DNA of 64,000 nt. Origin: Flavobacterium sp. SLB02 (GTDB lineage: Bacteria > Bacteroidota > Bacteroidia > Flavobacteriales > Flavobacteriaceae). Location of the stretch: NCBI RefSeq assembly GCF_009664855.1, contig NZ_CP045928.1, positions 186,001-250,000 on the forward strand, in the 5' to 3' direction. Positions 8,114 to 16,513 of this stretch are shown here, piece by piece. The position numbers were made by a program, and so were the translations under genes. The notes below the pieces were generated by a model that was given only the letters and a program-made list of their open reading frames with translations, was not told where the DNA came from and did no database searches. Numbering within the stretch: position 1 is the first letter of the stretch; every line of letters begins with the position of its first letter.

Positions 8114-9193
8114 TTATTTTAAATGTACATCTACGTCAACATTCATTCCCGGTCTTAGTAATTTTACTTTTTCAGGATCGTTTGATTCATCTAAACTAAT
8201 TTTTACCGGTAATCTCTGAATTGTTTTTACGAAGTTACCTGTTGCATTATCAGGAGGTAATAATGAAAAACGTGATCCTGTTGCAGGAGAAAATGAAGTT
8301 AAGGTACCTTTGAATTCGTAGTTCGGATAAGCATCTACTTTTAAGCTTACTTTTTGTCCCACAACCATTTTGTTTAATTGTGTTTCTTTAAAGTTTGCTA
8401 CAACCCATGCTTCATTGTTATTGATGATATAAAATAAAGATTGTCCTGGCTGAACCAATTGTCCTGGCTGAATATCAACTTTAGAAACCTGACCGTCAAT
8501 TGCTGCAGTTACAACAGTATACGTTAGGTTCAAATGAGCAACATCCAACATTGTTTTAGCTCTTTTGATATTTGCAGCAGCAACTTCAGTTTGTTTGTCA
8601 GAAACTTTAGATTTTGACTGAATTACTGATTTTTGGTAAGAACTTGCTCTTTGTTGTTGTTCTAAAACACGAACCTGGTTTTCAGCTTCATCTTTTGCAG
8701 ATAATGCCTGCTCATATTGTTGTTTTGTAATCGTGTGCGTTTTGTAAAGATTATTGTAACGGTTGTAATCGTTAGTAATTTGTCTTAATCTGATTTTTGC
8801 ACTTTCGATAGACCCCGTTGCAGATCTCATTTGAGCATCAGAAACCGAAATGTTTGCATTTGCACTCCCAATATCTGCTTTTGCAGCTTCGTATTGACCT
8901 TCAGCACCTAATAATGCAGCATTCGCTTCATCGATTTTTAATTGGTAATCTCTTTTATCGATAGTAAATAAAGTATCTCCTTTTTTTACAAAATCATTAT
9001 CTTTTACATACACTTTGCTAATATATCCAGATACTCTAGGAATAATTGGATTCATTTTTTTCTCGATCTGAGCATCATCTGTTTCTTCGTGGGCTAAGGA
9101 GTGCATGTATTTTGTTATTCCGTAAGTTCCGCCCACTAAAACCAACACGGTTAGTATAATGATGAATTTAGTATTTGTTTTTTTCTTTTCCAT
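8114..9193 (-). CDS. HlyD/EmrA-family periplasmic adaptor
   Basis: 359 residues: one N-terminal membrane anchor (about 9-28), the family motif ETDDAQIE, a barrel-sandwich (lipoyl-like) domain split by a long coiled-coil region (about 85-205, rich in Ala, Gln and Lys), and a C-terminal beta-barrel beginning near NEAWVVANFKETQL. This is the adaptor that links an inner-membrane EmrB permease with an outer-membrane TolC channel. It lies 12 bp downstream of the TolC-like gene and 4 bp upstream of the permease gene, so co-transcription is near certain. Confidence 0.93.
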   Translation of the reverse strand: MEKKKTNTKFIIILTVLVLVGGTYGITKYMHSLAHEETDDAQIEKKMNPIIPRVSGYISKVYVKDNDFVKKGDTLFTIDKRDYQLKIDEANAALLGAEGQYEAAKADIGSANANISVSDAQMRSATGSIESAKIRLRQITNDYNRYNNLYKTHTITKQQYEQALSAKDEAENQVRVLEQQQRASSYQKSVIQSKSKVSDKQTEVAAANIKRAKTMLDVAHLNLTYTVVTAAIDGQVSKVDIQPGQLVQPGQSLFYIINNNEAWVVANFKETQLNKMVVGQKVSLKVDAYPNYEFKGTLTSFSPATGSRFSLLPPDNATGNFVKTIQRLPVKISLDESNDPEKVKLLRPGMNVDVDVHLK

Positions 9194-9205
9194 GAGAGCT
9201 ATCGA

Positions 9206-10525
9206 TTATATTTTAGAAAGATTGAATGATTGTGATAATTGTCCTGATACTGAAAGTAATTCGTAATATTTTTGAATAATTGTTGCCTTAGATACAGCGG
9301 TATTGATCTTAGCGCTTAATTGCTCAACATCGGCTTCAACCAAATCATTGGTATCCGCTAAACCATTGTCGAACTTATCTTTTACAAGTCTGTAATTTTC
9401 CGATGCCTGTTGAAGCGCTTCGTCATAAACCACACTTTGATTAATAGCCAGGTCATAATCTTCAATAGATTTTTGAACTTCAACTTTAATACGATCTGTC
9501 ATTACGGCTTCTGTATTTTTAACCTCCAAAGCTCTGCTTTCAGCTTCTCTTACATGAGCGCTGTTTTTGTAAATTCCAGAGATATCATAAGTTAAACCCA
9601 GACCAAAGTTCATGGCATATTTTACAGTAATAATATCTTTAAGATCTAAAGCAGTATATCCGCCAAGTAATGCTAATGTAGGATAGTATGCTGCTCTTGC
9701 CACTTTGATATTGGCTTCAGAAGCTTTTTGTTGAAAACGAATCGCTTCTAAATCTTTTCTGTTTTGAAGTGCTAAAACATCAGATGTTGGTGCATTATTC
9801 GTTTTTAAATTAAAGAAATCAGCTTCGTTAACCTGAAGTTTTGTACTTGGATCCAGCTTCAATAAAGTAGTCAGATAAAAGTTGATATTATTAAGGTTGT
9901 TAGTAGCTTCATCAATAGATAATTGCGTTTTTGAAACTAATAATTGTGACTTTAATAAATCATTTCTCGGGATAATTCCGTTTTTCTCTAATTCTGTAAA
10001 ATCAGTAACACGCTGTTTCGCGCTTTTTTGATTTTCATTTAAAACATCCAAAGTTTTTTGAGCTTTATATAGAGCAGTATAATAAGTAATAACTCTTAAA
10101 GCAACATCTTCTTTTGTTTTAGCAGCATTTGCATTTTCTGCTTCATATAAATTGTCCGATGCGTTAATGCTATTTTGAATTTTAAATCCTGCAAAAAGAG
10201 GCAAGCTTAAATTTGCCATTCCAATCATTGCTCTGTCAGGAGAGGCTAAAGATGCGTTTTCTCCCTGATTTGGCATATCAATCGACGCTTTTGTAAGGCG
10301 TTGGTATTGTCCCGAAACTTTAATATCCGGATACTGATTGTTTTTAACTTCTTGTAATTCGTACTTTTTTGTGTTTACCTTAGTACTGGCAAGAGTAACT
10401 TCGTTACTTTTTTCCCAAGCCAACTTCACGGCTTCGTCTAAGGTTAAACTTGTTTTTTCTTGTGCTTCTATTGATGAAATTCCGATAAAGAAAATACCAA
10501 AGAGCATTAATTGATTAATTTTCAT
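9206..10525 (-). CDS. TolC-family outer membrane efflux protein
   Basis: About 439 residues: a signal peptide (MKINQLMLFGIFFIGISSIEA) followed by two outer-membrane efflux protein repeats built of long amphipathic helices, for example TLDEAVKLAWEKSNEVTLA and the second-repeat equivalent NRKDLEAIRFQQKASEANIKV. I prefer ATG 10525 over ATG 10531 because it places the basic n-region directly before the hydrophobic core. Either start overlaps the 3' end of tetR, so the genes are translationally coupled. It provides the outer-membrane duct of the Emr-like pump. Confidence 0.92.
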   Translation of the reverse strand: MKINQLMLFGIFFIGISSIEAQEKTSLTLDEAVKLAWEKSNEVTLASTKVNTKKYELQEVKNNQYPDIKVSGQYQRLTKASIDMPNQGENASLASPDRAMIGMANLSLPLFAGFKIQNSINASDNLYEAENANAAKTKEDVALRVITYYTALYKAQKTLDVLNENQKSAKQRVTDFTELEKNGIIPRNDLLKSQLLVSKTQLSIDEATNNLNNINFYLTTLLKLDPSTKLQVNEADFFNLKTNNAPTSDVLALQNRKDLEAIRFQQKASEANIKVARAAYYPTLALLGGYTALDLKDIITVKYAMNFGLGLTYDISGIYKNSAHVREAESRALEVKNTEAVMTDRIKVEVQKSIEDYDLAINQSVVYDEALQQASENYRLVKDKFDNGLADTNDLVEADVEQLSAKINTAVSKATIIQKYYELLSVSGQLSQSFNLSKI

Positions 10526-11144
10526 AAACAAGTAGAGCTTTTATAGTTTGTTGAATGTGCTTTGTAAGACTGGTTTTAATGTAATCATTGTACAGAGCTT
10601 CTGTTTTTAAATTCAGTAATTCTTCGAAGAAAGGTTTGTTCATATGAAAGTGAAAAAAGGTTCCAATAATGGTTGGAGTAATCAGCGGGATAATAACATC
10701 TTTCCTGAAAACGCCTTTAGCCTGACCTTGAGCAATAATACTCTCAACAGATTTTAGATTTCCTTTTTTTAATTCTGTAAAAGCAATAAAACTTTTCTCT
10801 CTTTTTTTTGCGTTGATTTCAAAATGCAACACTCTGAAAATCCCTTTGTTACAACTTATTCGGTTAATGTAAATTTCGATTAATTTATTGACTTTTTCAA
10901 TAGGTTCGAGATTTTCCTGTAATAAATTTTCGAGTTGTAATTTTAAATCAGAAGTTTTGTAGATAATTAACGCTTCAAGCAGTCTTTCTTTAGAACCAAA
11001 ATAATACGAAACCATGGCAATATTTATTTTGGCATGTTTTGAGATGTCTCGTATAGAAGTTCCTTCGAATCCTTTTTCAGAGAATAGCTTTTCAGCAACC
11101 TCAAGAATTTGAATTTTTTTATCGTTTAATTCGAAGTTTGACAT
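10515..11144 (-). CDS. TetR/AcrR-family repressor of the efflux operon
   Basis: 209 residues from ATG 11144. An in-frame ATG at 11168 would add eight residues (MWPIRNNT) that do not resemble the family. The N-terminal helix-turn-helix is clear: EVAEKLFSEKGFEGTSIRDISKHAKINIAMVSYYFGSKERLL, here mentioned by its ends only (residues about 14-55). The C-terminal ligand domain is divergent, as usual. It is the first gene of the operon with the TolC, EmrA and EmrB homologues, and a tandem palindrome overlaps its promoter. This predicts autorepression relieved by a pump substrate. Confidence 0.92.
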   Translation of the reverse strand: MSNFELNDKKIQILEVAEKLFSEKGFEGTSIRDISKHAKINIAMVSYYFGSKERLLEALIIYKTSDLKLQLENLLQENLEPIEKVNKLIEIYINRISCNKGIFRVLHFEINAKKREKSFIAFTELKKGNLKSVESIIAQGQAKGVFRKDVIIPLITPTIIGTFFHFHMNKPFFEELLNLKTEALYNDYIKTSLTKHIQQTIKALLVYEN

Positions 11145-11165
11145 GGTATTGTTTCTAATTGGCCA

Positions 11166-11173
11166 CAAAATTA
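11166..11173 (-). promoter_or_regulatory. tetR operon promoter -7 box (TAATTTTG)
   Basis: Read on the minus strand this is TAATTTTG, a perfect TAnnTTTG element, 21 bp before the chosen tetR ATG. It overlaps the first base pairs of the proximal palindrome, so a bound TetR dimer would block RNA polymerase. Confidence 0.6.
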
Positions 11174-11203
11174 AACAAGCGTTTAAATTAAACAGTTGTT
11201 TAA
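11171..11203. promoter_or_regulatory. tandem palindromic TetR operator
   Basis: Two 16-bp palindromes lie side by side: TTAAACAAGCGTTTAA (11171-11186) and TTAAACAGTTGTTTAA (11188-11203). Both have identical TTAAAC/GTTTAA arms and a 4-bp centre, and their centres are 17 bp apart. They sit over and just upstream of the -7 box of the tetR operon, as expected for two adjacent TetR dimers. Confidence 0.72.
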
Positions 11204-11480
11204 TTTTATTTTAACATAATTTTAACAGAAAACCTTGTAGTGGTTTTAGAGTGAAAACACTCTTTGAAGCCAATGTTTATCAACAAAAAAAGCTGAAATA
11301 ATATTATGAATGATATTATTTCAGCTATGTATTTTTCCTAATCTTGTCATTCCGACGGAGGAGGAATCTTCTCAAGTAACTCCGTAATCAAGAGTCAATC
11401 TTTGGTGATTTTGCAACGGAGATTCCTCCTTCGTCGGAATGACAGACTAGACGTTATTATATATGTTAGAAAAATTAGTT
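11204..11480. repeat. intergenic region with large inverted repeat (GTCATTCCGACG family)
   Basis: Between trpA and tetR there is no gene. Arms at 11345-11369 (TGTCATTCCGACGGAGGAGG then AATCT) and 11420-11444 are inverted copies with one mismatch in 25, separated by 50 nt, giving a stable cruciform or RNA hairpin. It lies just downstream of trpA and could serve as the 3' end of the trp transcript, although no U-run follows the stem. A smaller hairpin, GCTGAAATAATATT / AATGATATTATTTCAGC, lies at about 11291-11325. Confidence 0.8.
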
Positions 11481-12242
11481 TTATCGAATTTCCCCAACAA
11501 ATTCCGCAATTTTACCAGAACCATTCTCGCTTAAATGTTTAATAAAAGCGCTACCAATAATAGCTCCTTTTGCAAACTTAGTTGCCTGTGTAAAAGTTTC
11601 TTTATTCGAAATTCCGAAACCAATAATTTGTGGATTTTTAAGATTCATGTTTGAAATTCTTTCGAAATAATCTTCCTGAACGTTTCCAAAACCTGATTGA
11701 GATCCTGTAACACTTGCAGAACTTACCATATAAATGAATCCGTTTGAAACACTGTCGATAAAACCAATACGTTGGTCAGAAGTTTGTGGCGTAATCAGGA
11801 ACACGTTTATCAATCCGTATTTTTCGAAAATTGATTTATATTCGTCTGCGTAAACATCTACCGGTAAATCAGGAATAATTAAACCATCGATACCAATTTC
11901 AGCACATTTTTTACAAAATTCTTCAACTCCGTATTGTAACATCGGGTTGAAATATCCCATAATAATCAACGGAATTTTTACGCTTTCGCGGATGTTCTTC
12001 AATTGATCGAATAGAATTTGAGTCGTCATTCCGTTATGAAGCGCCTTAGTCGAACTCGCCTGAATCGTTGGTCCGTCGGCCAAAGGATCGCTAAAAGGCA
12101 AACCAATTTCGATTAAGTCAACGCCATTTTTTTCTAAATCCTGAATGATCTGAACGGTATCATTTAAGTTAGGATATCCAGCCGAAAAATAAATAGAAAG
12201 TATCTTTTTATCTTCTTGTAATTTTTGAGTTATTCTGTTCAT
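11481..12242 (-). CDS. trpA: tryptophan synthase alpha chain
   Basis: 253 residues. The catalytic acids are present: Glu45 in DLIEIGLPFSDP and Asp56 in DPLADGP. Further markers are the phosphate-binding GFGISNKE and GAIIGSAFIKH and the flexible loop region TPQTSDQRI. The enzyme cleaves indole-3-glycerol phosphate and channels indole to TrpB. It is the last gene of the trp operon but is separated from trpB by two unrelated genes and a 231-bp repeat-filled spacer, which is unusual because trpB and trpA are normally adjacent. Confidence 0.96.
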   Translation of the reverse strand: MNRITQKLQEDKKILSIYFSAGYPNLNDTVQIIQDLEKNGVDLIEIGLPFSDPLADGPTIQASSTKALHNGMTTQILFDQLKNIRESVKIPLIIMGYFNPMLQYGVEEFCKKCAEIGIDGLIIPDLPVDVYADEYKSIFEKYGLINVFLITPQTSDQRIGFIDSVSNGFIYMVSSASVTGSQSGFGNVQEDYFERISNMNLKNPQIIGFGISNKETFTQATKFAKGAIIGSAFIKHLSENGSGKIAEFVGEIR

Positions 12243-12473
12243 TTTTTTATCTTTTTATTTACTCCTGCAAGGTTTTCAAAACCTTGTAGGTGTTTTTTGA
12301 GTTTTTTTTTGCCACAGATTAAAAGATTTTTACTGATTACTGCTGAAAATTTGTTTCACGCAGATTTAAATTGATTTAAGCTGCTTCATGCAGATTTTTT
12401 TAATTAAATCTGCTGTAATCTGCAGAATCTGCGCGAAACAAAAAATCTGTTCTAATCTGTGAAATCTGTGGCA
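12243..12473. repeat. spacer made of inverted repeats between nitrilase gene and trpA
   Basis: The spacer holds nested inverted words: GCCACAGATTAAAAGATTTT (12311 onward) versus AATCTGTGAAATCTGTGGC (to about 12474), TTTCACGCAGATTTAAATTG versus AATCTGCGCGAAACAAAAA, and a central GCAGATTTTTTTAATTAAAT. It could fold into one long hairpin within the trp mRNA ahead of trpA. Confidence 0.7.
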
Positions 12474-13211
12474 TTATTTTTTTATAATTTTACTTATCCA
12501 ATTATCATTTTTATTTTCGATTAATAATAATCCGGAATCTGAATCGTTCATTTGAGCAATCAATTCACCTTTGTTATTCCAAAATGCACTTTGTCCTGCT
12601 GAAGGATAACCCCATGATTCTCCAGCAAAATTAGACATCAAAACATTCATTTTATGCTTTTGAGCATAGCTTTGTAAATCTCTATAGGCATTCGGAATTC
12701 CGTTTGGAGTAAAAAAGATGCTTGCGATATAAATATCAGTTTCTTTTTTACAGGCATTTTCCGAATGCAGCGGATTATCAATATCAGCACAAATGGCAAA
12801 CGAAATCTTTTTATCTTCAATTGTAATCATCGGATTGTAATCGAAAGAAGATTGGAAAAACTCATCTTCGCCTTCATGTAAAAATTGTTTTGTATAAACT
12901 GTAACTGAATTATCCGGTGTGATAATAAATTCGCCAATAAACAATTTCGTTTCGATCTCAATTGGTGCTCCAGCAACAATAATGATATTATTTTCGACAG
13001 CCAATTGTCTTAAATAATCCAAACGGGAATCGTCTTTTTTGAAAGCTAGTTGTTGAGCATTTTCTCTTTCGTAACCTGTAATTGACATTTCAGGAAATGC
13101 GATTAATTGTACTCTATTTTGCACAGCTAATTCTATAAGGCGATAATGATCTAATAAATTAGCTTCAATATCTCCTCGGGTTGGTTTTGTTTGTGCAGCG
13201 GCTAAAATCAT
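12474..13211 (-). CDS. nitrilase-superfamily carbon-nitrogen hydrolase
   Basis: 245 residues. The Glu-Lys-Cys triad of the superfamily is visible as Glu41 (IAFPEMS), Lys108 (YTKQFLHEGE) and Cys141 (FAICADID). No fused glutaminase or synthetase domain is present, so it is a stand-alone amidase or nitrilase whose substrate cannot be named. It lies between the cyclotransferase-like gene and trpA inside the trp operon, 8 bp after the former. Co-transcription with trp genes is inferred; no direct role in tryptophan synthesis is known for this family. Confidence 0.88.
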   Translation of the reverse strand: MILAAAQTKPTRGDIEANLLDHYRLIELAVQNRVQLIAFPEMSITGYERENAQQLAFKKDDSRLDYLRQLAVENNIIIVAGAPIEIETKLFIGEFIITPDNSVTVYTKQFLHEGEDEFFQSSFDYNPMITIEDKKISFAICADIDNPLHSENACKKETDIYIASIFFTPNGIPNAYRDLQSYAQKHKMNVLMSNFAGESWGYPSAGQSAFWNNKGELIAQMNDSDSGLLLIENKNDNWISKIIKK

Positions 13212-13219
13212 ATCGACTT

Positions 13220-13540
13220 TTATTTATTTTCGATATAAACCCAGGCAACTGTTCCAGACTTCAACGTAACCTGAACTCTTTTATAAGCATTAGATTCGAA
13301 TATATCTACTTTAGCTAAATCCGAAGCCGAAATATTAAAAGCAACACCATGTATAGGATCTGAAGAATCTGCGCTCGGTACAGCTACAACATAGTCTGCC
13401 ATTCCAAATTCTTCTTCGATTTGAAGACTTTTTAGTTTGTGGCCAAGTAACTGATCCGGTATTCCCGTTAATAGCTTTTTGAAAAGCTGCATTTGAATTT
13501 GTTTCGATCTTAATGTTCCGTATGAAAATAACTTTTCCAT
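13220..13540 (-). CDS. AIG2-like gamma-glutamylcyclotransferase family protein
   Basis: 106 residues, the usual length of the short AIG2-type fold. The N-terminal FSYGTLR motif (substrate-binding loop, residues 5-11) and the C-terminal segment ASDLAKVDIFESNAYKRVQV match the family, and HGVAFNI supplies the central strand. Members release 5-oxoproline from gamma-glutamylamines or act on related conjugates. The precise substrate is unknown. It is co-oriented with trpB and the nitrilase gene; the two may cooperate in amide metabolism, which is inference. Confidence 0.85.
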   Translation of the reverse strand: MEKLFSYGTLRSKQIQMQLFKKLLTGIPDQLLGHKLKSLQIEEEFGMADYVVAVPSADSSDPIHGVAFNISASDLAKVDIFESNAYKRVQVTLKSGTVAWVYIENK

Positions 13541-13570
13541 AATTATTATTTTTCTCGTTGTTTGTTTGCG

Positions 13571-13674
13571 TTAGGGATAGGAGCGGTATCTCCCGATTTA
13601 GAAAAACAAGGCTTTTTAGCCGTAGTTTTTGTTAATCGGGAATATAGCGGATAGCCCGCGCGGGAGGTAACGCC
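13571..13674 (+). repeat. interspersed hairpin element E, copy 1
   Basis: Begins TTAGGGATAGGAGCGG, continues with a 59-bp core (13585-13643) and ends with AGCGGATAGCCCG and AACGCCC. The core pairs CCCGATT with AATCGGG, AAAAAC with GTTTTT, and GGCT with AGCC around a small loop. The core is identical, without mismatch and in the same orientation, to 39075-39133. It lies between trpB and the cyclotransferase gene, antisense to the operon. It could be a structured ncRNA or REP-like mobile hairpin; comparison with Rfam Flavo-1 would be informative. Confidence 0.8.
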
Positions 13675-13684
13675 CAAATTAATC

Positions 13685-14866
13685 TTATAATTTAAAGTAA
13701 TCGATATAATTATCTAAATCTTTGTCTCCACGACCAGAAAGACTTATAACGACAATATCAGTTGGCTTAAATTTCTTTTGATCTAAAACTGCAAAAGCAT
13801 GCGCGCTCTCTATTGCCGGGATAATTCCTTCTAATTTCGTTAATTGCAATCCGGCATTCATAGCATCATCATCAGTCACAGAGAAAAATTCGCCACGACC
13901 GGTTTGTGCCAAATGTGCGTGCATTGGTCCAACTCCCGGATAATCTAAACCTGCCGAAATTGAATATGGCTCGGTAATTTGTCCGTCAGGAGTTTGCATT
14001 AAAAGGGTTTTGCAACCGTGAATAACGCCCACTTTTCCTAATTTACTGGTTGCTGCACTATGACCGCTATCTACGCCTTTTCCGGCTGCTTCAACGGCAA
14101 TAATACCCACTTCTGGTTCGTGCAAAAAGTGATAATACGTTCCGGCAGCATTACTTCCGCCACCAATACAAGCGACAACATAATCAGGATTTTCACGTCC
14201 TTCTTTTTCTTTTAACTGCCATTTTATTTCTTCAGAAATTACACTCTGAAAACGTGTCACCATATCCGGATAAGGATGCGGCCCAATCGCAGATCCAATA
14301 ATATAATGGGTGTCAACCGGATTATTGATCCAGTCACGAATTGCTTCGTTTGTAGCGTCTTTTAAAGTTCTTGAACCCGAAAGTGCCGGACGTACCTCAG
14401 CGCCTAACATTTTCATACGCGCCACGTTTGGCGCCTGACGCGCAATGTCGATTTCTCCCATGTATACGATACATTCCATTCCCATAAGGGCACAAACTGT
14501 CGCCGTTGCTACACCGTGCTGACCCGCTCCAGTTTCGGCAATGATTCTTTTTTTGCCCAAACGTTTGGCAACTAATATTTGCCCAATGGTGTTATTGACT
14601 TTGTGTGCTCCGGTATGGTTTAAGTCTTCTCTTTTTAAGTAAACTTTTGTATTGTATTTTTCAGATAAACGCTTGGCGAAATAAAGCGGACTTGGGCGGC
14701 CAACGTAATCTTTTAGTAACTGATCGAACTCGGCTTTAAAATCAGGTTCGCTGGTAATTTTTAAATAATTCTGGCGTAATTCTTCTACATTTGGGTACAG
14801 CATTTCAGGAATGTAAGCTCCTCCAAATTCTCCGTAATATCCTTTTTCGTTAACGTTAAAATTCAT
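13685..14866 (-). CDS. trpB: tryptophan synthase beta chain
   Basis: 393 residues, typical for the TrpB1 type. The pyridoxal-phosphate lysine lies in NHTGAHKVNN, the monovalent-cation and substrate loops in ETGAGQHGVATATVCA, and the phosphate-binding CIGGGSNAAG and LSGRGDKDLD are intact. It condenses indole with serine to tryptophan. The gene starts 12 bp after the trpF stop. Downstream lies a repeat element and then two non-trp genes before trpA. Confidence 0.97.
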   Translation of the reverse strand: MNFNVNEKGYYGEFGGAYIPEMLYPNVEELRQNYLKITSEPDFKAEFDQLLKDYVGRPSPLYFAKRLSEKYNTKVYLKREDLNHTGAHKVNNTIGQILVAKRLGKKRIIAETGAGQHGVATATVCALMGMECIVYMGEIDIARQAPNVARMKMLGAEVRPALSGSRTLKDATNEAIRDWINNPVDTHYIIGSAIGPHPYPDMVTRFQSVISEEIKWQLKEKEGRENPDYVVACIGGGSNAAGTYYHFLHEPEVGIIAVEAAGKGVDSGHSAATSKLGKVGVIHGCKTLLMQTPDGQITEPYSISAGLDYPGVGPMHAHLAQTGRGEFFSVTDDDAMNAGLQLTKLEGIIPAIESAHAFAVLDQKKFKPTDIVVISLSGRGDKDLDNYIDYFKL

Positions 14867-14878
14867 TTTATTCCAATT

Positions 14879-15511
14879 TTAAAAGTTGGCAACATCAAAT
14901 TTTCGTTTGAAATTGCTAAATAGATTTTTGTTTTTTAGACCAGGTTCGATTTCAAATTTACTATTTATATCGACAGCATAAATAGGAAGATTGGTTTTTG
15001 AAATTTCTTCGATGGCTTTTAATTCGTTCATTCCGATTCCGCCACTCAAAAAGAAGGGTTTATCAGATTTGTATTTTTTTAATATCGTCCAGTCAAAAGT
15101 GGTTCCGTTTCCGCCAGGTAATTTTCCTTTGGTATCAAACAGAAAATAATCGCAAACCGGTTCGAAAGGTTTTATGATTTCGAAATCAAAGTCATTATCG
15201 GCCGAAAATACTTTTATGATTTCGGTTTTTTTAGGCAGTTGTTTTTTTAATTCTGATAAAAATTCAACCGACTCATTTCCGTGTAACTGAACAGCTTGTA
15301 AATTGTATTGTGCTACTTTTTTCAGAATTTCTTGCTGACTCTGATCAACAAAAACACCGACTTTTTTGATGGTTTTGATCAATTCAGGAATGGTTCCGTT
15401 AAAGTATCGTGCGGATTTCTCCCAGAAAATAAATCCCATATAATCGGGTAGGAGCGCTCCTATTTCGAGAATGTTTTCTGGATATTTCATGCCGCATATT
15501 TTGAGTTTCAT
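14879..15511 (-). CDS. trpF: phosphoribosylanthranilate isomerase
   Basis: 210 residues from ATG 15511. An in-frame ATG at 15532 would add MAKTSKK, encoded by the upstream repeat, so the downstream start is preferred. The catalytic Cys lies in LKICGMKYPEN and the general acid Asp in FLFDTKGKLPGGNGTTFDW. Further markers are VGVFVDQ, VQLHGNE and FLSGGIGMNE. It carries out the Amadori rearrangement of phosphoribosylanthranilate. It lies between trpC and trpB, after a 148-bp repeat spacer. Confidence 0.95.
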   Translation of the reverse strand: MKLKICGMKYPENILEIGALLPDYMGFIFWEKSARYFNGTIPELIKTIKKVGVFVDQSQQEILKKVAQYNLQAVQLHGNESVEFLSELKKQLPKKTEIIKVFSADNDFDFEIIKPFEPVCDYFLFDTKGKLPGGNGTTFDWTILKKYKSDKPFFLSGGIGMNELKAIEEISKTNLPIYAVDINSKFEIEPGLKNKNLFSNFKRKFDVANF

Positions 15512-15659
15512 TTTTTTTGATGTTTTTGCCACGAAGGCTCTAAGACACTAAGTTTTTTTGTTTTTTGCCACGAAGGCTCAGGGGCGCAAAGTTTTTTTGC
15601 AAAGAATTGCACTAGTTCAATTGGTGCTAATTCGTGAAATTCGTGGCGAACTTTTAAGC
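15512..15659. repeat. repeat spacer between trpC and trpF
   Basis: Contains two GCCACGAAGGCTC arms (15529 and 15568) and, in inverse, AATTCGTGAAATTCGTGGC (about 15631-15650). On the transcript strand it reads as quasi-periodic words such as CTTAGTGTCTTAGAGCCTTCG. It belongs to the same family as 5184-5415 and 42022-42236. Confidence 0.7.
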
Positions 15660-16439
15660 CTACAGCTGACTAATAAAGTCAATAGCTGCTTGTCCGGCGT
15701 TATCAGTTTTCATGAAGTTTTCTCCAATTAGGAAACCGTTATAACCGTAAGGACGTAGTTCAGAAATGGCTTCGATTGATGAGATGCCGCTTTCGGAAAC
15801 TTTTACGAAATCGTCCGGAATTTGCGATGCCAATTGTTTGCTGAAATCTAAGCTTACTTCAAATGTTTTTAGGTTTCGGTTGTTTACGCCAATCATATCT
15901 AAACTTGGCATAATCGATTTTTCTAATTCTTCCTGATTGTGAACTTCCAGTAGAACTTCTAAACCTAATTTCTTTGCAAATTCTGATAATGATTTGATTT
16001 CCTCGCGAGTTAAAACTGCTGCAATCAATAAAATTAAATCGGCTCCAAAAGCTTTGGCTTCCAGAATTTGGTATTCGTCGACAATAAATTCTTTTCGCAA
16101 TAGCGGAATATTTACTGATGCTCTTGCCAAAAGTAAATCGTCAAGAGAACCACCGAAATATTTTCCATCCGTTAAAACCGAAATTCCGCAAGCTCCTGCA
16201 TTTTCATATCCTTTCACCACTTCTTCAACAGTAAAACTATGATTGATTACTGATTTAGATGGAGAACGACGTTTGTGTTCTGCAATAATTCCGGTTGAAC
16301 TTGCTTTTAATTTTTGACTTAAAGAAATGGTTTCTCTTCCAAAAAATACTGAACTTTCCAATTGCGAAACCGGAATGATTGATTTTTTAAGAACGACTTC
16401 TCGTTTTTTATCAACTATTATTTTATCTAAAATATTCAT
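15660..16439 (-). CDS. trpC: indole-3-glycerol phosphate synthase
   Basis: 259 residues, single-function TrpC. Catalytic and binding motifs are AEHKRRSPSKSVI, PLLRKEFIVDEYQI, AFGADLILLIAAVL, LLEVHNQEEL, IGVNNRNLKTFEV and SESGISS. It closes the indole ring from carboxyphenylaminodeoxyribulose phosphate. It lies between trpD and trpF in the operon. Confidence 0.96.
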   Translation of the reverse strand: MNILDKIIVDKKREVVLKKSIIPVSQLESSVFFGRETISLSQKLKASSTGIIAEHKRRSPSKSVINHSFTVEEVVKGYENAGACGISVLTDGKYFGGSLDDLLLARASVNIPLLRKEFIVDEYQILEAKAFGADLILLIAAVLTREEIKSLSEFAKKLGLEVLLEVHNQEELEKSIMPSLDMIGVNNRNLKTFEVSLDFSKQLASQIPDDFVKVSESGISSIEAISELRPYGYNGFLIGENFMKTDNAGQAAIDFISQL

Positions 16440-16513
16440 GGCTTTTCTTTTGCCACAAAGTCACAAAGATGCAAAGTTAATTTGTGCTAATTCGTGAAAT
16501 TTGTGTTTGTTTC

